From NCBI RefSeq assembly GCF_001270965.1, contig NZ_LGIA01000190.1, forward strand, positions 1-62,451: DNA of 62,451 nucleotides, read 5' to 3'. A program made the position numbers and the translations under genes. Of the stretch, positions 9,200 to 17,294 are shown piece by piece. The stretch's first letter is position 1; each line of letters begins with the position of its first letter. The stretch is from Sunxiuqinia dokdonensis (lineage in GTDB: Bacteria; Bacteroidota; Bacteroidia; Bacteroidales; Prolixibacteraceae). Under the pieces are notes generated by a model. The model was not told where the DNA came from, did not search any database, and saw nothing but the letters and a program-made list of their open reading frames with translations.

Positions 9200-10276
9200 T
9201 TACTCTTTTAAAATCGCTTCACCGTTGTAGGTCACACTGCGAAGAATGGCTTTTGCCTTTTGAACGGTCGCCTCGGGCAGCGGTGCATAATTGACCTTCG
9301 CTGCCTGAGCTTGCGCGTCTTCGCTAACCAGCCAGTCCAAAAACTCAACAGTTCCCCGGGCCAACGCTTCCGAACGACCATCATAAGCCTGCTCCTTGTA
9401 TAAAATAATCCAGGTGAATCCGCTGATTGGGTAAGCCGTTGGAAAGTCCGAATTGGTAACCATCACCCGGGTGTCGGCAGGAATATCGCCTTGAGCTGCT
9501 GCGCTGATACTTTCAATGCTTGGCTCGATGTATTCGCCACTGCTGTTTTGAACTTTGGCCGTTTGAATTTTTTGCGCGAAGGCAAATTCAGAACCGATGT
9601 ACCCAATGGCGCCTTCGGTTTGGCTGATAGTTCCGGCCACACCGGGATTTCCCTTGGCGCCCATGCCCACCGGCCATTTCAGCGACTTGCCGGCTCCAAC
9701 TTCGTCAGCCCATTTCTGGCTCACTTTGCTCATATAATCGCTGAAAATATGCGTGGTTCCACTACCATCGGAACGATGAACAAACACGATTTCCAGGTCG
9801 GGAAGCGTGACACCTTCGTTGTTGCTTTTTAAAGCCGGGTCGTTCCAACGGGTAATTTCGCCCATAAATATTTTTTCAAGCAAGCTGTCGGATAGTTTCA
9901 GCTCTTCGACTCCCGGCAAGTTGTAAGCAATCACCACCGCACCCATGCAGGTTGGGATGTGAACCACTTCGGCTGGCATTTCAACCAACTGGTCGTCATT
10001 CAAATAAGCATCGGTCGCACCAAAATCAACCACTTTATCTTTCAGGCTGCGGATACCACCGCCAGAACCAATACCGCCGTAGGTTACCTGAACACCGGTT
10101 TCCTTCGCATAGTTTTTAAACACCAAATTGTAGTATGGCAAAGGGAATGTTGCTCCTGCTGAAGTCAAGCTCACGGAGCTACCTCCGGATTCGCCCGTTT
10201 TCTTTGCGGAGTTTTGACAGGCGCTAAACAGCACCACGATCAAAATAAGGGACAAGAATGTTTTCATGCTTTTCAT
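9200..10276 (-). CDS. pstS: phosphate-binding lipoprotein PstS
   Basis: This 358-residue substrate-binding protein delivers phosphate to PstCAB. It has a lipoprotein signal with the cysteine near residue 20 (VVLFSAC). Phosphate-binding loops of the family are visible as SAGATFPLPYYN, GIGSGGGIRSL, VHRSDGSGTTH and GAIGYIGSEFA. An in-frame ATG three codons on (MKTFLSLI) is an alternative start. It begins 7 bp after the porin gene, so the two are translated from one message. Confidence 0.95.
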   Translation of the reverse strand: MKSMKTFLSLILIVVLFSACQNSAKKTGESGGSSVSLTSAGATFPLPYYNLVFKNYAKETGVQVTYGGIGSGGGIRSLKDKVVDFGATDAYLNDDQLVEMPAEVVHIPTCMGAVVIAYNLPGVEELKLSDSLLEKIFMGEITRWNDPALKSNNEGVTLPDLEIVFVHRSDGSGTTHIFSDYMSKVSQKWADEVGAGKSLKWPVGMGAKGNPGVAGTISQTEGAIGYIGSEFAFAQKIQTAKVQNSSGEYIEPSIESISAAAQGDIPADTRVMVTNSDFPTAYPISGFTWIILYKEQAYDGRSEALARGTVEFLDWLVSEDAQAQAAKVNYAPLPEATVQKAKAILRSVTYNGEAILKE

Positions 10277-10283
10277 TTATCAA

Positions 10284-11267
10284 TTAAAATCTGATTTCAC
10301 AATTCAAATAGAGGCTGGAAACTGCTGGCTGACTGCTGTCATCCGGGCTCCAACCTTTGTATCTTGGGGCCAGTTTCACCCCCTTGACCGGCGCAAACTC
10401 AATCCCGGCAATAAACGTCTGTCCATCGTTCGATAGGTTCCAGGCTTCGGCTTCTCCCGCCAGCGTATTGGAGTAGAGCTTGTCGTAGCGGGCAAACAGC
10501 TTGACTTTTTTAGCCAAATGATACGTGCCGTAAAACGATACACCCTCCCAGTCCTGATTTTCCTGAAAGCGACGGTTGAACTGCTTGTTGTATTCGGCAC
10601 CCAGCCGAAACTGATCTGTCTCGTAGCCGATAAAAGTAGCCAGCGAAGATTGGGTGTGTTCTTTGGAGCTGAAATCGTAGTACACCCGTCCGGTCAGTTT
10701 TTTCACCGGGTTCAGTGTCAATCCAAAGCCAGTCCGGAACACGCTGTCGTTTTGCAGTTTTTTGTAACCTTCGCCATTGGCAACAATCACGTCGGCCGAA
10801 ATGACCTCTGAAAATTGGTATGCCACACTCACGCCCAAGTCGGCACTCGAGTTGAAACTATGCTCATCTTGCAGCGATTTTTCGTGGTAGCGATAACCCC
10901 AATTACCTTCCTGAACCTTAAACTGGGTGGTGGAAATCATTCCAAAATTCACCTCAAACCCGCTTTTGCGGTAACGTAGAAAGGCATTTTTCACATAGGC
11001 TGTCATTTGCAGGCTGCCAACGCCGGGGTCACCCACATCGAGCACCACCGCTCCAAACAATTCCTTACTAAACTGGTGCTGGTAGCCCAAATAAACCCGG
11101 GTAAGCTCAAAGGCCGAAGCGGTTTCGCCATCAGAAAAAGTACTGTGATAGTTACTGAAAATCCTCATCGTTGGTCTCCCACCCGGTTTAAATTCATCTG
11201 TTGTTTGGGCCAGGCCCACTAGTGCCATGCAAAACATGACTAACGTTAACACGCCAATACGTTTCAT
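10284..11267 (-). CDS. phosphate-selective porin-like outer-membrane protein
   Basis: This 327-residue protein has a signal peptide (MKRIGVLTLVMFCMALVGLAQ) and alternating beta strands of an outer-membrane barrel that ends with a C-terminal aromatic residue (LYLNCEIRF). As first gene of the pst operon behind Pho boxes, it probably lets phosphate cross the outer membrane, in the manner of OprO/OprP. The substrate rests on context; specific binding residues cannot be read out. Confidence 0.82.
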   Translation of the reverse strand: MKRIGVLTLVMFCMALVGLAQTTDEFKPGGRPTMRIFSNYHSTFSDGETASAFELTRVYLGYQHQFSKELFGAVVLDVGDPGVGSLQMTAYVKNAFLRYRKSGFEVNFGMISTTQFKVQEGNWGYRYHEKSLQDEHSFNSSADLGVSVAYQFSEVISADVIVANGEGYKKLQNDSVFRTGFGLTLNPVKKLTGRVYYDFSSKEHTQSSLATFIGYETDQFRLGAEYNKQFNRRFQENQDWEGVSFYGTYHLAKKVKLFARYDKLYSNTLAGEAEAWNLSNDGQTFIAGIEFAPVKGVKLAPRYKGWSPDDSSQPAVSSLYLNCEIRF

Positions 11268-11335
11268 ATACTTAAGATTGATAAAAATTTGCTATTCCTC
11301 TCACGGAATTCACCGGCAAATGAACTCCGAAAACA

Positions 11336-11379
11336 TTACAGCCGGATTAATAAATTATTACAAAACGATTAATTAAAGT
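11336..11379 (-). promoter_or_regulatory. proximal Pho box of the porin-pst-pho operon
   Basis: Repeats TTACA (11336), TTAAT (11347), TTACA (11358) and TTAAT (11369) follow at exact 11-bp steps. On the transcribed strand the last repeat TGTAAT is followed 10 bp later by TTCATTTG, close to the Bacteroidota -7 element TAnnTTTG. This spacing matches the promoter at 27191-27246. It is the likely PhoB-activated promoter of the operon. Confidence 0.78.
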
Positions 11380-11446
11380 ACTTAGTTCATGCCCGGCTTT
11401 TCACCCACAGATCAAAAAGCACTAATAAACAATGCTTTATCTAAAA

Positions 11447-11491
11447 TTACAAAACAGTTACATCCCGCCATCTTTGTAACTAATGATTACA
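11447..11491 (-). promoter_or_regulatory. distal Pho-box-like repeats
   Basis: TTACA occurs at 11447 and 11458 (11 bp apart) and again at 11487. It lies about 70 bp upstream of the proximal box, in the leader region of the same operon. No convincing -7 element follows, so it may be an auxiliary PhoB site. Confidence 0.5.
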
Positions 11492-11499
11492 AAATCAAT

Positions 11500-11532
11500 A
11501 AAAAATCCCGCTCTACAAAGAACGGGATTCTG
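11500..11532 (-). terminator. terminator of the SIMPL gene
   Basis: AATCCCG and CGGGATT form a stem with a 15-base loop. A T-run follows on the minus strand. It insulates the porin promoter region from the gene upstream. Confidence 0.8.
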
Positions 11533-11571
11533 AAAAGTTAGTTTCCACCTGGATGCACCGGGTGTATTTTG

Positions 11572-12282
11572 CTAATCCTGTAAGAAATAATCGATGGTGG
11601 TCACCACACGGACAATTTTTATATGCGGGCTGTTTTGGTCGCGGTCGGTGATGGTAAACAGCCCCTGGCGGGCGGTTTTAATTTTGCCCACTTTCGAATT
11701 GGAGTCCATGGCAAATTTTTCGGCTACTTCGCGCGCATTCATGGTGGCTTCCTCAATCATCGAAGGTTTGATTTCGTTCAACCTGGTGAAGATAAATTCG
11801 ATGGGCCGCCAGGTATTCTTCGAGCCAATCAACACACCTTTCGAGATCAGCTCAAGCGACTCGGAAAGTGCCGTTTGCAGCTTGTCTATGTGGTTGGTTC
11901 GCACCGTAAACTCAGTTTTCACCACATAGCGGTATTGGCGGTTTTCCATGTTGCCACCATACATTTGGGCGCGGGCATCTTCAATGTTGGTCGACCCCAT
12001 GCTCAACTCTTCATCGCTAAACCCCTGATCTAAAAAGAACTGTTTCACCTCGGCCTTTTGGCGTTCAATATCGGCTTTCAACAATTTTAAATCGTTGCCG
12101 GTCAGCGTAATTTGAATGGGCCACACGGCCAAGTCGGCCTCCACTTCGCGTTCCGATAGGCCTTTTACCTCAACATGCCGGTTATATTTGATTGAATTTT
12201 TGTGCATGTTGCCCACAAAATATCCAGCAATAATCAAAGCTACTGACACCATTGCCACTGATAACCATCCTGTTTTTTCCAT
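11572..12282 (-). CDS. SIMPL domain-containing protein
   Basis: This 236-residue protein has an N-terminal membrane helix (GWLSVAMVSVALIIAGYFVG, about 4-23) and a periplasmic SIMPL (DUF541) domain, seen in VEVKGLSEREVEADLAVW, LSMGSTNIEDAR and VVTTIDYFLQD. The family is poorly understood. I use the ATG at 12282 (MEKTGWLS), because a longer version adds 37 residues of no family character before the membrane helix. It is monocistronic with its own terminator. Confidence 0.88.
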   Translation of the reverse strand: MEKTGWLSVAMVSVALIIAGYFVGNMHKNSIKYNRHVEVKGLSEREVEADLAVWPIQITLTGNDLKLLKADIERQKAEVKQFFLDQGFSDEELSMGSTNIEDARAQMYGGNMENRQYRYVVKTEFTVRTNHIDKLQTALSESLELISKGVLIGSKNTWRPIEFIFTRLNEIKPSMIEEATMNAREVAEKFAMDSNSKVGKIKTARQGLFTITDRDQNSPHIKIVRVVTTIDYFLQD

Positions 12283-12625
12283 GTTTCTGTTTTTTGATTG
12301 TATCATAAAATTGAAGCCGGGCAAAGCTGATTGACCCGGCCGGATTTGCGTATCCAAATTAAGAAAAATTATTGGCTTATAAACAAAAAGCAAGCCAAAT
12401 AAAACATTGGAAACTTACGCTACTTCGTCAATCAAGTCGGTGTTCTTTCGCTGCACTCGCCCGTTTTGTCAACCAAATTCAAATAAAAGACAAAAAAGTA
12501 TTTTTCAGGCAGCGTTTCCATTTTGCCTTCCGTAACCATAAATACAAGCGATCGTGCAAGCCAATTGAAACTTCAATTATCGCTGGAGATCGCAATCATT
12601 TTAATAACCTTAAAATTTCAAAACG
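12283..12625. other. intergenic region between divergent genes
   Basis: This 343-base gap holds a hairpin, GCCGGG with CCCGGC, at about 12313-12340. I see no coding sequence and no convincing TAnnTTTG promoter for either flanking gene. Confidence 0.5.
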
Positions 12626-13132
12626 ATGAAAACAATCAATGATTTATTCAAGGAAAAAGTGAGTTGGACAGCTGTCCTCGTGATCCTGTTCTTCGTTGGA
12701 ATGACGTCCTGTGGCGATGACTCCGACCCGGAAGAGATGGTCGACATGAAAGTCAACTACTCCGCCGACTTTGTCAAAGCCAATGATGAAGTGACGACAA
12801 GTGCTACGGGCTCTGCCACTGCCACGTATGACCCTGCGACCATGGAATTGTCCTATTCGGCTACCTGGTCGGGTTTGGGATCAAATGCTGTAAACATGCA
12901 CTTTCACAATGACGGCCCGGTCATGGTCGGCATTCCTGGATTCCCCGAAGCAACAGGCGGAACCGTTTCCGGGACCATCAGCCTCACCTCGCAACAAGCC
13001 AGCGACCTGGCAGCAGGAAAAATCTACATGATGATTCATACAGTCGATTATCCGGGTGGCGAAGTCAATGCGACCTTGACAAAAAGCAGCAGTTCTTCAA
13101 ACAACACGGGTGAAAACGGCAGTGGTTATTAA
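12626..13132 (+). CDS. CHRD domain lipoprotein
   Basis: This 168-residue exported lipoprotein has a signal peptide ending GMTSC, then DDSDPEE, then a CHRD domain (ATYDPATMELSYSATWSGL, NMHFHNDG, YMMIHTVDYPGGEVNATLT) and a Ser/Asn/Gly-rich tail. CHRD domains occur in extracellular proteins and have a beta-sandwich fold; the molecular role is not established. It is the first gene of a four-gene plus-strand cluster with a haem-binding lipoprotein, YceI and a DUF5777 barrel. Confidence 0.85.
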   Translation: MKTINDLFKEKVSWTAVLVILFFVGMTSCGDDSDPEEMVDMKVNYSADFVKANDEVTTSATGSATATYDPATMELSYSATWSGLGSNAVNMHFHNDGPVMVGIPGFPEATGGTVSGTISLTSQQASDLAAGKIYMMIHTVDYPGGEVNATLTKSSSSSNNTGENGSGY

Positions 13133-13205
13133 TGACTTTGGTGCCGGCTGAAAACCGGATTTGAGCCAATTTTGAAGTGCATTTAAAAACAAAAAATATC
13201 ATCGG

Positions 13206-13595
13206 ATGAGAAAAACAAGCTATTTACTGGTCATCGCTGCAATCATGCTGCTTTATGGTTGTAATAACGAAGCGGACGAAGTGCTGCCCGAGGAAGACCC
13301 AATTCAGGAAGAGGAAGACTGCACGCCTCAATTTCCCGACATGGATGTGACCTACAATAACTACGTGAAAGGTATTATGGATCAGTACTGCATCAGTTGT
13401 CACCACGCGGGCAATTCAACTGGTCCGGGAGATTTCTCAAACTACAACGGACTGCTCACGTACGCCGAAGGAAGTTCATTCTACGCCCGGGTGATCCAGG
13501 ATGGCGCCGACATGCCACAGGGCATGGCACCACTCCCCAAGGCTATCCGCGATTCGCTCGATGTTTGGATTCAAAACTGTGCACCGTTGAATTAA
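13206..13595 (+). CDS. cytochrome c-like haem-binding lipoprotein
   Basis: This 129-residue protein has a lipoprotein signal (AIMLLYGC) and an acidic spacer. It has a single c-type haem motif, CISCH, near residue 62, followed by GDFSNYNGLL and an extended tail with Met residues (DGADMPQGMAP) that could supply the sixth ligand. It probably carries electrons at the outer or inner membrane surface. It lies 73 bp after the CHRD gene and 12 bp before yceI. Confidence 0.83.
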   Translation: MRKTSYLLVIAAIMLLYGCNNEADEVLPEEDPIQEEEDCTPQFPDMDVTYNNYVKGIMDQYCISCHHAGNSTGPGDFSNYNGLLTYAEGSSFYARVIQDGADMPQGMAPLPKAIRDSLDVWIQNCAPLN

Positions 13596-13607
13596 AACTT
13601 GCAGGCT

Positions 13608-14153
13608 ATGAAATTTGTATGGACCACTGCCCTGCTTTTTGCCACGAGCCTGCTCATTCAGGCCCAGGTGCTGACCTCACACGAGGTAACTTTAAGCTTT
13701 TTTTCGGATGCACCTCTTGAGGACATTTCGGCTGAAAGTAAAGCAGGCGTATCGGCACTGGATCTGCATTCGAAATCAATCTATTTCAAAGTGGCCATCC
13801 GCTCTTTCGAATTCAGAAAAAGCCTGATGCAGGAACATTTCAACGAAAATTACATGGAAAGCCATCAATATCCGCACGCCGAGTTTAAAGGACAGCTTAC
13901 GAGCGAAATTGATTTCTCAACTGCAGGAACCTATCCTGCAAGTGTTGAAGGTGAGCTTACCATTCACAATGTAACCAAAAGCTATCAGGTGAGCGGTGAA
14001 CTCCAGGTTACAAAAGAGGAAATTGCTATTCAGGCTACGTTTCCGGTTAAACTGGTCGATCACGAAATAAAAATTCCCCGCCTGTTGATTAAAAATATCG
14101 CGGAAGTGGTGGAAGTAAGCGTTGCTGCCAAGTATCAAACCAATTCGGAATAG
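13608..14153 (+). CDS. YceI family protein
   Basis: This 181-residue periplasmic protein has a signal peptide (MKFVWTTALLFATSLLIQAQ) and a lipocalin-like YceI domain (FFSDAPLEDISAES, FKVAIRSFEFRKSLMQEHFNENYM, PHAEFKGQL, GELTIHNVTKSYQV). YceI proteins bind polyisoprenoid lipids. I start at the ATG at 13608; the TTG three codons upstream is less likely. It follows the haem lipoprotein closely. Confidence 0.88.
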   Translation: MKFVWTTALLFATSLLIQAQVLTSHEVTLSFFSDAPLEDISAESKAGVSALDLHSKSIYFKVAIRSFEFRKSLMQEHFNENYMESHQYPHAEFKGQLTSEIDFSTAGTYPASVEGELTIHNVTKSYQVSGELQVTKEEIAIQATFPVKLVDHEIKIPRLLIKNIAEVVEVSVAAKYQTNSE

Positions 14154-14177
14154 ATCTGAAGATTTGAAAATTGAAAA

Positions 14178-15137
14178 ATGAAATCGATGAAACCCATTTT
14201 CTTTCTGCTATTGACCTGCATTTGCTCGACAGCGCTTGTAGCCCAGGACGAATTGAGCAGTTTATTTAATGATTCGGAAGCCGAACAAAAACGACTTCCG
14301 GTCATTGCCACTTTTAAGTCGCCCTGGATTATCAATGGACAATCCAACGAAACGATTCATAAAAATGACTTATTGTTTGTGGTGAAGCACCGGTTTGGCG
14401 ATCTGGCCGGAAGCAACGGCGGTGTCAAAACCTTTTTTGGGCTGGACAATTCGACCGACATCCTGATTGGCTTTGACTACGGCTTGTCCGACCAATGGAG
14501 CATTGGCCTGGGCCGTGCAAAAGGAGCGCCCAATGGCATAAGCACCCACCAGCGCCAACTATTCTATGTCAATTCAAAATACCGCCTGATACAACAGACA
14601 TTTGGAGACCAGGTTCCGGTCTCTGTTAGTTTGTTTGGAAATGCGGTGGTCTCAACCATGGAAAAAACCGATCTGGCCACCTCGGATGCCAGCTTTCAGA
14701 AGTTTGGCGACCGGATGAGCTATGTAGCGCAGGCAATTATTACCCGCAAATTCAGTGACAAGCTATCGCTGGCTTTGTCGCCAACCTATGTTCGCCGCAA
14801 CTATGTATCCTTCCACGATATGAATAACTTATTTGCATTGGGCATTGGAAGCCGGATGAAATTTAGTCGCCGGATGGCTCTGGTTGTCGATTACGTCTTC
14901 AGTTTCAGAAGTCAGGAAAGCCAAGATTATTTTCTGGAACAACAGGAGTTCAAATTCTACAATCCGTTAGGCATCGGCCTCGAAATTGAAACCGGCGGAC
15001 ACGTATTCAACCTCAGCTTCACCAACTCTACCGCCATTCTCGAAAACCAGTTCATTCCGGGAACCAGCAGCTCGTGGGCCGATGGCGAATTTCGCTGGGG
15101 GTTCAGCATCACCCGTACGTTCACCTTAAAAGATTGA
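14178..15137 (+). CDS. DUF5777 family beta-barrel protein
   Basis: This 319-residue protein has a signal peptide (IFFLLLTCICSTALVAQ) and amphipathic strands of an outer-membrane barrel. Family-typical segments include VVKHRFGDLAG, GLDNSTDILIGFDYG and YRLIQQ, with a C-terminal strand ending SITRTFTLKD. The function is unknown. In Bacteroidota such barrels sit beside YceI and haem proteins as here, which suggests a shared envelope redox role; that is an inference. Confidence 0.86.
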   Translation: MKSMKPIFFLLLTCICSTALVAQDELSSLFNDSEAEQKRLPVIATFKSPWIINGQSNETIHKNDLLFVVKHRFGDLAGSNGGVKTFFGLDNSTDILIGFDYGLSDQWSIGLGRAKGAPNGISTHQRQLFYVNSKYRLIQQTFGDQVPVSVSLFGNAVVSTMEKTDLATSDASFQKFGDRMSYVAQAIITRKFSDKLSLALSPTYVRRNYVSFHDMNNLFALGIGSRMKFSRRMALVVDYVFSFRSQESQDYFLEQQEFKFYNPLGIGLEIETGGHVFNLSFTNSTAILENQFIPGTSSSWADGEFRWGFSITRTFTLKD

Positions 15138-15242
15138 CTATGGAACAAACCAATTGGAAAAACAGCTGTTAAAAATCTAACGGATTGGCTGTAAGCAAAA
15201 TAAAACTCACAGCGACGGCAACATGAATAAGTAGTTCCATAC

Positions 15243-15842
15243 ATGGAAGAAAACGAATTACAGCAACTGATTGAAGGTTGTAAAAAGCAGGACCGACAAA
15301 GCCAGGAAATCTTGTATAAACGGCTTTATGGCTATGCCATGAGAATTTGTTTGCGCTATGCCAACAGCCAATCGGAAGCCTCGGAAGTGTTGAATGAAGG
15401 TTTTTTCAAAGCATTTACAAATATTGAAAAGTACGACCCAAAGTGGCCTTTTAAAGCTTGGTTGGGCAAAATCATGTATCATGCTTCCATTGATTATTAC
15501 CGGTCAAACTTGAAATGGTCGTACATGGAAAAGCTTGAAACATCGCACAATGCCATCCATGAGGCAAGCATTGAAAATCAACTTGGATACGACGAATTAT
15601 TGGCTGTTATTCAGCGTCTTCCGCCAGCCTACCGCATCGTTTTTAACTTATACGCCATTGATGGATACTCACATGAAGAAATTGGCGAGATGATTGGAAT
15701 CACAGCCAGCACATCGCGTTCAAACCTGCACAAAGCCCGGCAAAAATTGCAGCAAATGTTAACAGTAGCCCATTCAATTGTTGTGTTGCTGATTCTGAAG
15801 GGGAAAACTTGGTTTGAGAAAGCGGGAGGACATCGATTATGA
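15243..15842 (+). CDS. ECF-type RNA polymerase sigma factor
   Basis: This 199-residue sigma factor has region 2 (ILYKRLYGYAMRICLRYANS, DPKWPFKAWLGKIMYHASID) and region 4 (VIQRLPPAYRIVFNLYAIDG, SHEEIGEMIGITASTSRSNL). It overlaps the next gene by 4 bases (ATGA), so the two are translationally coupled. The next gene has a membrane-anchored N-terminus and probably controls it. The target promoter is not known. Confidence 0.93.
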   Translation: MEENELQQLIEGCKKQDRQSQEILYKRLYGYAMRICLRYANSQSEASEVLNEGFFKAFTNIEKYDPKWPFKAWLGKIMYHASIDYYRSNLKWSYMEKLETSHNAIHEASIENQLGYDELLAVIQRLPPAYRIVFNLYAIDGYSHEEIGEMIGITASTSRSNLHKARQKLQQMLTVAHSIVVLLILKGKTWFEKAGGHRL

Positions 15843-17098
15843 AAAGCAGGGACGGAGAGCATATTGACGAACTATTTCGCGAAGGGCTGGCTCAGGGGAA
15901 GGAGCCGGTTGACTATCGCGAACGCGACTGGGCTGCACTGGGCCAACGACTGGATCGTTATGCCCGTAGGAAGCGCATTGTTTTTTGGTTGAAACCCTTA
16001 AGCGGAGCGGCTGCCATCTTGCTGCTGGCCCTGGGCATTTGGGCGCTGTGGCCCACAAAGCAAGAACCAATCAACCCGCAAGTGGCCACTGAACAGCCAA
16101 CAATCCAAACTCCGGAAGCTGAAGATGCCGAGTCGCCTGCTTCTCCAACAACAGCACCCGATACTTCGTCCAAATCAAGCGATTCTCCGGCGCTTGCCGC
16201 ACACAAACCGCTGGATGAAAAGCCAGCCGAAAAACCAAACCGTGAAGAAAGGGTCGTATCCACCGAACAAGAATCAAGCCCTGAGCAAGCGACTCATGAA
16301 AGGATTCCTTCGGATTTAACCGAAATTGTGCCGGCTAAACAGGGCACCGAAAACCAAGTCGCTTTACAGACCGATTCGGCAGAAGTGACAGATCAAGAAC
16401 TGGCATCAACCAAAAATCCAGACGACCGGCCGTCAAGCCAAACAGACGAACAAGCAACGATGATCCCTGAACCAGTTGTGTTTGAACCTGATGAGCCGCT
16501 TGCAGCCATGCCTGAGCAACGACTCGTAGCTTTAAGCATTTTGCTTGCCCCGGCCTACAACGGAGTGGATAACCTCAGCGATGGAAAAACGGGAACCGAT
16601 ATCGGACTGCTGGTTACTTTGGGGCTGACCAAGCGGTGGAGTTTCAGCACCGGTGCATTGTATGCAAAAAAGCTATATGAAACCGGATTTAGCAGCAATT
16701 ATTCAAACGGAGGCTATGGCGATCCCGACATTCAAACGGTAGATGCTGACTGCCGGGTGCTGGACATTCCGCTCAATCTCAACTATGCACTGATCAGCCG
16801 TGGAAAAACTTCCATCAGCATCGGCACCGGAATTTCGTCCTACATCATGTTGAAGGAAGATTATCGCTTTAATTCCACTGGCGGATATGGTGACAGCCCG
16901 GCCGACATTCACTTGGTGAATGAAAACCAACACTGGCTGAGTGTGCTGAACCTGCACGCCAGCTACCAGCAGCGGTTGAGCTCTAAAATGAGCCTCAGTT
17001 TACAGCCTTATCTGAAAATTCCGGTCAAAGACATTGGTTACGCCCAGGTCAGGCTGCAATCGCTGGGTATGGCTTTAAGCGCCAGTTGGACCTTGTAG
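15839..17098 (+). CDS. envelope-spanning protein: inner-membrane helix, disordered linker, outer-membrane barrel
   Basis: This 419-residue protein has a cytoplasmic N-terminus (about 1-45), one membrane helix at about 52-71 (LSGAAAILLLALGIWALW), a Pro/Ser/Thr/Glu-rich linker of about 150 residues, and a C-terminal domain (about 225-419) of barrel-like strands (LSILLAPAYNGVDNLSDG, LTKRWSFSTGALYAKKL, SLGMALSASWTL). It overlaps the sigma-factor gene. I infer an anti-sigma-like role in which the barrel senses the outer membrane. No recognised anti-sigma motif is visible, so this is not proven. Confidence 0.75.
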   Translation: MKSRDGEHIDELFREGLAQGKEPVDYRERDWAALGQRLDRYARRKRIVFWLKPLSGAAAILLLALGIWALWPTKQEPINPQVATEQPTIQTPEAEDAESPASPTTAPDTSSKSSDSPALAAHKPLDEKPAEKPNREERVVSTEQESSPEQATHERIPSDLTEIVPAKQGTENQVALQTDSAEVTDQELASTKNPDDRPSSQTDEQATMIPEPVVFEPDEPLAAMPEQRLVALSILLAPAYNGVDNLSDGKTGTDIGLLVTLGLTKRWSFSTGALYAKKLYETGFSSNYSNGGYGDPDIQTVDADCRVLDIPLNLNYALISRGKTSISIGTGISSYIMLKEDYRFNSTGGYGDSPADIHLVNENQHWLSVLNLHASYQQRLSSKMSLSLQPYLKIPVKDIGYAQVRLQSLGMALSASWTL

Positions 17099-17137
17099 AA
17101 AAAAATATCCGTAAGATTACTTCATATAGAAAGTCAC

Positions 17138-17188
17138 TCATGGTCATTGATTGTCATTTAGTTGTTTTGAAACGATCAATGACCATGA
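17138..17188. repeat. 14-bp inverted repeat
   Basis: TCATGGTCATTGAT at 17138-17151 is repeated in inverted form as ATCAATGACCATGA at 17175-17188, with a 23-base loop. It lies between the barrel gene and the convergent metK, ahead of a separate terminator. Its role is unknown. Confidence 0.6.
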
Positions 17189-17240
17189 ATGTCAACAATT
17201 GACAGCTCTGACAGAATATAATAGGTTTACGGACAATCCT

Positions 17241-17280
17241 AAAAACAAAACCCGGCCTTCACAGACCGGGTTTTCATTTT
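17241..17280. terminator. bidirectional terminator between convergent genes
   Basis: AAAACCCGG and CCGGGTTTT form a stem with an A-rich left side and T-rich right side. It can end both the sigma-factor operon and metK. Confidence 0.85.
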
Positions 17281-17294
17281 TATCGTCGTTAGGA

